Part shown: positions 55,770 to 64,000 of the stretch, piece by piece | How the letters are laid out: the number at the start of each line of letters is the position of its first letter | How positions within the stretch are numbered: the first letter of the stretch is position 1 | Source of the DNA: Prinsepia uniflora | Lineage: Eukaryota > Streptophyta > Magnoliopsida > Rosales > Rosaceae | Assembly: GCA_032719365.1 (NCBI GenBank) | Contig: CM064874.1 | Span: 34,458,716 to 34,522,715 of the forward strand | Length of the DNA stretch: 64,000 nucleotides | Direction of reading: 5' to 3' | Made by a program: the position numbers and the translations under genes | The notes under the pieces: generated by a model | Database searches by the model: none | Seen by the model: only the letters and a program-made list of their open reading frames with translations | Told to the model about the DNA's origin: nothing

Positions 55770-56520
55770 TAGGCAACGTTCAAAGAGCGTTTTATGGATC
55801 AGTTCTATCCTCAGTCTTACAGAGATGCGAAGGAAACTGAGTTTCTGCGACTGGAGCAGGGTGACATGATAGTTGCTCAGTATGAGCAAAGGTTTCTAGA
55901 CATGTCCAGGTATGCGTAGGATACGGTGGCAACCAAGGTAAGTAAGTGTCATCGGTTCTTGCTTGGTCTTCAGAGTGAGATTCGAGCCTCAGTTCTATCA
56001 GGGGCATTCACCATGATCCAGGCTCTATCAGGTGTGTCTTTTTAGGTGGAGATGAGTTTGGCGGAAGCCCAGCAGCAGCAGAAACAGTACAGAGGTTCTG
56101 GGCGACGTCGAGGGCATCAATATGCTGAGTCATCTACTTAGGAAACATCGAAGTTGGGTGCTTCTAGATTCATTTCTTCTATCGGCAACTGTTCCAGTTT
56201 ATGAGGTCAATGGTCGGGATAGAGAGGTTCCCGGGGGTAGGTTGAGACACCAATAATCAGCCTAGTTTAATGGGGCTTCTGGGGGACAGAGTGGGCGAGC
56301 TACTCGGATTAGCGAGGATGATTTTTTTTTTTTGTGGTGAGCTTGGCCATATCAAGCGAGAGTGTAATTATCGTCCAGATGGTGGTGCTACCGATCAGGA
56401 TATAGTGGAGCAGGGTCAGATGATGATGTCTTTACCGACTGAGGCATATGGGAGTCAGTTGACTACCCATGGAGCCAGCAGGACAGGTGGCGGTTAAAGA
56501 GGATGAGGCCTACCCGTAGG
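55770..56520 (+). pseudogene. Chromovirus-like gypsy gag with damaged zinc knuckle
   Basis: Frames read FKERFMDQFYPQSYRDAKET, EFLRLEQGDMIVAQYEQRFL, then EMSLAEAQQQQKQYRGSGRR, the capsid and linker of Tekay/chromovirus-type Gag. Near 56320 a zinc knuckle remains as CGELGHIKREC; its first Cys is replaced by Phe within a T-rich run. Stops (for example near 55917 and 56045) break the frame. Gag would form the particle in the cytoplasm. Confidence 0.7.
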
Positions 56521-56573
56521 TGGATGAGCCTGTGTGTTTGTTGTCACTCAGTAGGATGCGCATGCGACACTAG

Positions 56574-57290
56574 GAGTGGTGATTGGCACTTTATCTATCT
56601 TTGGTCGTGATGCACGAATGTTGATGGATCCCAGAGCCACATACTCTTTTGTCTCTCGAAGGTTTACGCATTTTACTGATCAAGAGTTTATCCTGCTTGG
56701 TTGGGACATGGGTATTAGTACCTTTACCAATGCTATGTGGGTGGCGAGCTCAGTGATCTGAGATTGCTTGGTTTGGGTAAAGGGTTTTTATTTAAAGGCG
56801 GATTTAATTCCTTTGGACATCTACGATTTTGATGTGATCCTAGAGATAGATTAGTTGACTATCTATCATGCTTATGTTGAGTGCTTCGAGAAGATTGTTG
56901 TTTTTCAGTGTTCTGAGTTACCGTTGTTTGTGTTTTGAGGGGATCAACAAGTGCTTCCTTTAGGGGTTATTTCGGCCTTGGAGGCTGAGAAATTGTTAAG
57001 GAATGGTTGTCATGGGTACTTGAATTATGTGGTAGATCTTCAGGATGCCTCAGTGAGTGGAGGATATACCAGTAGTGAGGGTTTTTTCGATGTGTTTTTG
57101 GAGGACCTACTAGGATTACTACCTCAGAAGGAGGTCAAATTTACTATTAAACTTCTTCTGGGCTCTTCTGGGCACCAAACTTATTCCACAGGCACCGTAT
57201 CGAATAACACTAGCAGAATTGAGGGAACTAAAGGTTCAGTTGCAGAACTTGGTGGATATGGGGTTTATCTGATCGAGTGTGTCCCTTTGG
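56574..57290 (+). pseudogene. Gypsy aspartic protease and linker to RT
   Basis: The protease core is recognisable as LMDPRATYSFVSRRF, where active enzymes have DSGA(T/S)HSF. The catalytic Ser-Gly is Pro-Arg here, so it is inactive. Downstream VILEIDWLTIYHAYVECFEK (with a stop) and LPLGVISALEAEKLL match the usual protease-RT linker. The frame is interrupted near 56760 and 56938. Confidence 0.7.
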
Positions 57291-58142
57291 GGAGCTCCAG
57301 TATTGTTCGAGCGGGAGAATTATGGTAGTTTGAGACTGTGTATCGTTTACTGGTAACTGAATAGGGCGATGGTGCGGAACAAGTATCCTATTCCATGTAT
57401 CGATGATTTGTTTGACCTGTTGAGAGGTGCAAGATACGTTTGTAAGATTAACCTTTAATCTGGGTACCTCCAGCTGAGGATTAAGGAAGCGAATATTCCT
57501 TAGAGCGCATTCAAACTTTATATGGTCATTATGAGTTTCTGGTCATGCCTTTTAGGTTAACTAATGCACTATGTTTATGGATTTGATGAACCAAGTGTTC
57601 CAAAAATATTTGGATCGATTTGTGATTGTGTTCATTGATGATATCTTGGTGTACTCGAGGAGTGCGATGGCGCACGCGAAACATCTTAAACTAGTATTGA
57701 ATACACTCAAGAAGAAGCAATTGTATGCTAAGTTCAGCACGTATCAGTCTTGGTTGACTAGCATCAGATTTATGGGTCGTGTTATTTCTACTAAGGGATT
57801 AGTATGGACCATCAGAAGACAGAGGCAGTGTCGAACTAGCAACAACCAACAACCATGTCTATGATTAGGAGTTTTCTCGGATTGGCAGGGTACTACAGAC
57901 GATTCGTAAAGCGTTTTTAACGTTAGCTGTTCCTTTGATGTTTTTAACTAGGAAATGAGCTAAGTTTGTCTAAGAAGATTTTTTGTGAGCAGAGTTTCCA
58001 AGAATTGAAGAGACAGTTGACTACTGCTCCGATTTTGGCCCTTCTGGACAGTATTGGGAGTTTGTGGTTTATAGGGATGCATACATGCAGCGTTTGGGAT
58101 GTGTATGGATTCAGCATGGGAGGGTTATTGTCTATGCTTCTA
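57291..58142 (+). pseudogene. Gypsy reverse transcriptase and start of RNase H
   Basis: RT fragments occur in order: CVPLGSSSIV, then RMVRNKYPIPCIDDLFDLL-like sequence near 57370, then FIVIVFIDDILVYSR-like catalytic box at about 57620-57660, and FSWIGRVLQTIRKAF-like sequence near 57880. RNase H begins with FQELKRQLTTAPILAL and reaches VYAS, where the solo LTR at 58143 cuts it. Several frameshifts and stops are present. The rest of RNase H resumes at 62471. Confidence 0.7.
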
Positions 58143-61100
58143 TGTAACTACCCGGAAATTTGAGGAAAGTAAAAAATGAAAGTTTTACCCTTGAAGGTTA
58201 AATGTTAACTTTTTTATCTAGGCATTGTCTAGATAATTTGAAAGGACTGTTACAAAGGCCTCAAACTCATGAGTACTTAGACAGGCATTATTCCAAAAAT
58301 GGAGTTCAGATAAGTCTATTTTGGGTCTAAATAATGTAGAGGTATTTTAGTAATTTCAATCAAAATGGCATTTTGGTAATTAATTTTCTAGAGAACTCTA
58401 GATTGGCTAGAAGGTTCTTGAATTCCCTCCCACAATCTCTTCCACTGAATTTGATAAGTTTAAATATGTGTAGTGTGTGTGTGGGTGGCAACTCTGCGAG
58501 GAATGGCCAATTAGAAGAAGAAAATGAATAGAGTTGGAAGAACAACTAGAAAACAAAAAAAAAAAGGGAAGAAGAGAAAGAAAGAGAGAGAAGATGGTGA
58601 CAAATATCAGAAAGAATAGGGAAAGGAGAGGGACTCCAGGCCTGCGACCATGATCAAACCCGTGAGGGTCAAAAATGGTCCATGGAAGTTTAGAGCGTTT
58701 GAGAAGTTGTAATTCAAACCAAAAGACCTTATGAGTTTGTATGAACTCCTACAGTCATCCCAAGCTAAGTAAAAATGACGGATTGAATGTAAGGAATGTA
58801 GTGGATGACCTTGGAAACCATGGCGAAAACTGGAAAACATAGACAAGGCTTTCGAGGTAAGTTTCCCTAGTTTTAAGGTGATATAAATCTTTTTGAGTGT
58901 GATTACAATGTATTAGAGATAAAAAGGAAGAAAAACAATATAAAACGAATAAACGGGAATCGAGTTAGGTCGCAAGGGCTGGGCCCTGTACGCAGACCCG
59001 TGGGTCGACCCCGAGATTGAAGGAGAATGTGCAAGCGCGTGGCCACCACTCACAGAGGCTTAAAGTGGCGCGTGGGGACACGTCTGGCATCTCCTAAAGA
59101 TAGGGTCAATATGAAAAATTATTGTCTTTGAATCTTGCGTTTAATGGTACATGGTTTGAGTAAATTGGACACCATTTGAGTGTATTTATGATTTTCCAAA
59201 GTAATATGTTTTGTTTAGATTAAACTTAAATACAAGGAAATTTGAGCACATATACCTAATTTGGGTAATTAATGATTTTTCAAATGATAAATTGGATGAA
59301 CACAAATTTAAGGAAGATACATGTGATTACGGAAAAGATGTGAACGAATAAACTTGCCTTTCCATAAGTTTTTATGAATTTTGCATATTCAAATGTTATT
59401 GTTATGATTTCGAGGAAGTAGTCTATATATCATATTTAAATATTAAATACGATTACTTAACAAAGTAATGGTTGATGACGTTTTGATGTCATGTATGTTG
59501 AGATATTATATTGAGAAAGTGTGAAGTTACATATAATGAGATGATAAGTGTAACGACCTAGATCTCAAGGAAACATGAAATTGGAAAATTTAAGAAGAAA
59601 AGGACGATTTTGCCCGTAAGTCAAAGAATTGACTTTTTTCTTAAAGTCAAAATATTGAATTTTTTTACCGGGACCTCATTTAGATGATTTGAGAAGACTA
59701 TTACGAAGGTCTCGACCTCTTGAGTACGTCGGTAGGTGGCATGTCGAAAACGGAGTTTGGACGGTTTCGTGCCGAGTCTAGATTACGTAAGGTCATTTTA
59801 ATAATTTTGTTAGAAGGGCGTTTTTGTAATTTCACTTGTGGGATATTTTCGTGGCTGAATAGGGAGGTGACATGTGTCACTTATCCCTTAGGGAATGGTG
59901 CCACTGACTATGCAATTGTTGTGTGCTTATTTTTGTGCTTTGTAGGTGTTTTTGTGTGTTGGCCATGTGTGTAGGTACAATCGTGAGAGAGTATTGAGGG
60001 GAAACTGGAAGAAAGCTGAGGGAAAGAGAGTGAGATAGAGGAAGGAAAATAAGGAGGTCGGAAAGGGATTGGGAACTGACCCGAGAGTGAACCCATAAAC
60101 TTTTTCCCGTGAAATTTGAAATCGATTCTTTTCGATTTTGAGTTTAGTTGTTCGAATTGAGGTTATAAACCTCTTTTTGGGTTTTCTATGTGTATAATCA
60201 TTGAAATTTCGAAGGAAAACCGCCTAGAATTGAGTCTGAAGCAAGATTCCAATTTGGAACCGTGAGGGTGATTCGAAACCCAAGATCAAGGTAAGTTGGT
60301 TCCTTAAATTGAGTTTGAGCCTGAGGAATGAGATAAATGGACTAGACTGGAATGAAAGGTTTTCAAATCGAGTCGAACACACAGGTTGAACAACCCGTTT
60401 TACAGATAAATGGGTGTGAGCCTGAGGAATGAGATGAACAGTGGCTGTCTCGTGAGTCCCACGAGCAGCCACTTCTGGTGATGCATGGGGGAACGTGCCA
60501 CATCATCTCGAAATATGTTCAACATGAAAGTTCATCCTTTCGATATTACGAGTCCAACGATATAATTTTCAAGGCGATAAAACACTTCTCGAGGTTATTT
60601 TGACTGTCCGAAGTTTAGGGTTCTTTTTAAATTCGTTTAAAAATCCCAGAAAATTATGGGATTAAAATATGAGATTTATAGGATGGTTATTAACCTTTAG
60701 ATGTCATTTGTTACAGGTTCTAAGGTTCCCAGAAATTACAGAAATGTGTGCCAAGTGGAATTCGACGATACGGACGGTGTGTGAGTGGACTTTCTTTCCT
60801 TAAACTATTATGCATGCATATTTATATGATTTAAATGTATTTCTATGTGTTTTGGTGGCATTGGAGTGATTGGAAAGTTTTTCGAATTTTTGGTGGTTTA
60901 TGAATATTTTAGTAATATTTTATTACGTGTTTTTCGAGGATTTATGTAAATTCATTTTGGTTCCGGTTTGAATGTGGTTTTCAATTGAATGTGAATTATG
61001 ACATGAAATAACATGATTTGGAATATTTATGATTTTTATATGATTTTTGAACGGTTTTTACGGAAGGAACGTTAATGGCACGATTTACGAGAATGATGTT

Positions 61101-62465
61101 GATTATTTTTTGGGCTTAGACCCGAGGTTCTAATTGTAGATTTGACTTGTGATCTTGAGATGTGACATATGTATGTGGTATTGATATTGATGGTATAAGT
61201 TGTGATAGTGTTGTGATGTGGACTTGAGTTGATTATGTGTGATGATGCTCGTTGATTACTTAGTCTCAAACGTCGAGCTGGGGGCTCTGAATCCTGAGAC
61301 TGTTATTGTGTGGGAGACTCAGACGTCGAGCTAGGTGCTCCAAATCCTGAGTCGAATTTGACTCGGACGTCAAGCCTGGGGCTCCAAGTCCTTGGTGAGC
61401 ATGTAATGGCTTACCGGTAGTACACTTGTGATGTGATGATTAATATTACGTGTCGATGATGGTTTGGATGTGGATGATTGTGTTTGAGTATTGTGATGAT
61501 GTTGAGATGACTATATGTGAATTATGTGGTGATGTTGGATATGGAGTGTATGTGTGGTTATGCCTATTGGTGGGTGGTCTCAGACGTTGAGTCGGGCTCC
61601 TTCCCTGAGACTAACACGACTCAGGCGTCAAGCTGGGCTTCTTTCCTAGGTGGTGTACCTACCAATAGTTTAGTGGATGATGATTGATGTTGTGATGATG
61701 ATGGGGTGAGTGTTTGTGATTGATATGTTGGGCTTGTGTTGACTATTGTGATGATTTGCGTGCTGGTTTTCATGATTACTGATGTTTGTTGCATTATGGT
61801 TGGTTTACACGTTTTTCGAGGTCGTTGGTTGTGTTCTATTTTTATTGACATTTAAACGGGTTTTATATGCATGCATGGTTTTGGAAAACGGAGGGTGAAA
61901 GCTAGTTGTTTTCAAAATTATATTTTTAAATTGCTTCTTTTCATCTACTCACAACAATTTCTTGGTTTGTAACCCTCCAGAGCTGCTGCACGGAAATTGA
62001 GGCTCGAAAGGCGGAGGCATGAACCAGCGAGATTTGCTTGTATCCCTTGTCAGACAAGGTTTCTGTTAGATAGAAGCGGGGCCTGAATGCGCTATTCGTG
62101 TGTATGGGGGTTGGGTTCTGTCAATAAGAGATTTGGGATAATGAGGACATGATATGATGAAAACTTTCTTTTACTAAAAGGTTATGTATGCATATTATCA
62201 ATAACTATTTAAAATAACTACTTAGTGAATCAACATTCAGAAAGAACCAACTGGGTAAATTTTACTGCCTAACTTGGTTAGTGGGTCAAATGTGGGAGTT
62301 AACCTTGTATGGCTAGATCCAATTTGGTGGACATATCAAAATATAAATACGGGAAAAGTTAGAAGAATCCCTTATTTGACAAGAGTACGGGTAATCTCGA
62401 GATTGTTGTCAGACGGGAGCAGGACCAATACGATTTTCAAAGTAAATTAGGGACGGCTCCTATAA
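58143..62465 (+). mobile_element. Solo LTR in RNase H, split by a younger solo LTR, TSD TTCTA
   Basis: It starts TGTAACTACCCGGAAATTTG and ends GACGGCTCCTATAA. Perfect TTCTA duplications flank it (58138-58142 and 62466-62470), and the RNase H reading resumes directly after. Parts 58143-59548 and 62129-62465 total about 1.7 kb. The last bases TATAA replace the usual TATCA. Confidence 0.8.
59549..62123 (+). mobile_element. Solo LTR, 2575 bp, TSD ATAAG
   Basis: It starts TGTAACGACCTAGATCTC and ends GGGGTTGGGTTCTGTCA, with perfect ATAAG on both sides (59544-59548 and 62124-62128). It carries TGTGAGTGGAC at 60780-60790 and acceptor-like AACCCTCCAG ending near 61980. The mirror motif is altered (ATCTACTCACA). 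The short repeated phrase CAGACGTCGAGCT recurs at about 61265-61380 and 61575. Confidence 0.85.
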
Positions 62466-62470
62466 TTCTA

Positions 62471-62678
62471 GGCAGTTAAAACCTCACGAGATGAATTACC
62501 CTACCCACTACTTGGAACTTGCAACAGATGTACATGCGTTGAAAATTTGGAGACACCATCTCTATGGAGAAATGTGTAGGATTTTCACAGACCACCAAAG
62601 TTTGAAGTACTTGTTTACTCATAGGATATAAACTAGAGATAGAGAAAGTGTCTGGAGTTAATTAAGAATTATGACTGC
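62471..62678 (+). pseudogene. Gypsy RNase H, continuation
   Basis: It reads RQLKPHEMNYPTHYLELA, then ALKIWRHHLYG, then FTDHQSLKYLFTHR, the conserved C-terminal RNase H block, with a stop after RI. It continues directly from VYAS at 58142 and is cut at 62678 by the next LTR. Integrase would lie beyond the window. Confidence 0.8.
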
Positions 62679-64000
62679 TGTAACGATCCGTCCGGAATTA
62701 TTAGGATTAATTAAGACTTCATGACGGATTAACGAGGCTAATCGGGGATTAGACGATGATTAACAGACGTTCAGGGAAAAACGACAATTTTGCCCTTGGA
62801 ATGGGTGAAACGTTGACTCTTTGTTCACGCAGTCAAATGGACTTTGGCCGATAACTGTGATGTGTTTCGGGACTTCACGAGTTCATAGACAGGTGACACG
62901 TCCGATTTCGACGTTCGAGGAAGAAGTTATGACGTTCGGAAGTTCAGGGGTATTTTGGTAATTTGGTTGAAAATGGGCAAACATTTGACTTTTGACTCCG
63001 GGAGGTCCGATGGCTGAGGGTCGAGGACCGTTACGTAGGTCGCGATGATACGAATACATAGATAGGTGGCACGTCGAATTCGTACGTTTGACGGAGAAGT
63101 TACGATTCAAGGAAGTTCGAACGTACTATTGCACGTTTTGTGAGACGGGAGACTTTTGGCAGCATGTGGGGCCTATCTTTTTGGACAGGCCCAATGGATG
63201 AGTGACAAGTGTCACCCATCCATTTTCCATCCAAACCAACTCATGCATATCCCCTTCCCCTTATTCGATCATCGTCCATTTTCCCCCATTTCCAACCAAA
63301 ACTGATCCATCCTTCAACCCCAATCCAAACCCTTAACCCATATGATCATATGTGAGGCCAGAGAGTGAAGTGAGGATTCTGGGATGATGGTGGCTGGCCG
63401 GAGGCAGCACCAATATGGACGGTGAAGGGACATCGTGCATGTAATCAGTATTTACCCCGATTTTCTCCATTTTTGATTTCAAGCATTATGGGCCGTTTTT
63501 AGTGATCATAGTGAGTTAGTTAGGTTGCTAGGGAAGTTCTAAGAAGGTTTTGGTGGTGGTTCAAGGCTGAGGAAGCCCCTGGGGAGTTTTTGGAATTTTT
63601 GAACCGTGAGGGACAAATCGGGTTCATGGATTTTAGTAGGTTTTAGGTGTTTTGAATTCCATATTTAGGTTCCTAGGATCAAAATAGGAAGAATAGGATC
63701 GATTAGGATGAAAAATGACGAAGATTGAGCGGTCTAGAGGCCTAGACCGGTCACACCCGGTCAGTTTGGGCCGAAATTACAGGAAAAATCAGATAGGCCG
63801 GTTCAGACCGGTCTAGCCGAGGAAGAAGAAGAACAGTGCTGGGGCGTGGCTCCCACGTGTAGCCCCTTTGGGCAGCACAGGTGGGCGCGTGGCCCACTTT
63901 CTGGGGAAACTTCTAACATGTGAAATCATCTATTTGATGTAACGAACATTTTGGGACTGGTTTCGAGTCGATCGGACATCGTCTCGATATAGTTCGGGTT
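62679..64000 (+). mobile_element. LTR beginning in RNase H, runs off the window
   Basis: It starts TGTAACGATCCGTCCGGAAT at 62679 after ACTGC. It matches the first 1.3 kb of the LTRs at 10768 and 35857, including the palindrome at 63193-63224 and the TGTAACGAACATTTTGGGAC segment near 63938. Its end and target duplication are outside the window. Confidence 0.8.

Overview
The window reads as nuclear DNA of a repeat-rich flowering plant, probably a eudicot. It has one spliced eukaryotic gene, introns with GT-AG borders, tRNA-derived SINE-like sequences, and long plant-type LTR retrotransposons with initiator-Met primer sites (TGGTATCAGAGC) and 5-bp target duplications. No bacterial operon, rRNA, functional tRNA or CRISPR array is visible. 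Most short open frames are chance frames inside LTRs. Family names below rest on recognised protein motifs and termini; no database search was possible.

Bases 1-28868 form one nested pile. The oldest layer is a decayed Ty3/gypsy element of Tat type on the minus strand (gag, protease, RT, RNase H, integrase, plus an antisense coding remnant near the left end). It was split by a solo LTR (7115-28344). That was split by a complete non-coding element, LARD-A (7435-26476). LARD-A in turn holds a solo LTR (8563-15531) that contains a Tat-type solo LTR (10250-15029), which contains another solo LTR (10768-13740). LARD-A also carries a reverse LTR fragment (18491-20614) and a solo LTR (21431-24024). 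Target duplications are perfect in the innermost layers and progressively mismatched outward, so they act as a relative clock.

Bases 28869-40785 are a minus-strand pseudogene of a plant TRAF-type zinc-finger protein. Its repeat exon was broken by a reverse solo LTR (29066-39057, TSD TTTTT), into which a second non-coding element, LARD-B (31750-38931, TSD CGTTC), inserted.

Bases 42313-50323 hold the only recognisable host gene whose frame stays open: VPS36, an ESCRT-II subunit, eight exons and 446 codons. Its third exon lacks a GT donor. Intron 5 contains a small antisense Copia-type element with two LTRs and gag only. Intron 7 holds two SINE-like sequences and possible MITEs.

Bases 51284-64000 are again retrotransposons: a long LTR carrying a Tat-type solo LTR (52494-54226), then a decayed chromovirus-like gag-pol whose RNase H is split by a solo LTR (58143-62465) that itself holds another (59549-62123). 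A further LTR begins at 62679 and runs off the end.

The most unusual shared signal is inside the LTRs: across divergent subfamilies, a donor-like TGTGAGTGGAC about 0.65-1.2 kb upstream is mirrored by GTCCACTCACA just before an acceptor-like CCCTYCAG. This suggests a conserved LTR intron whose ends can pair.
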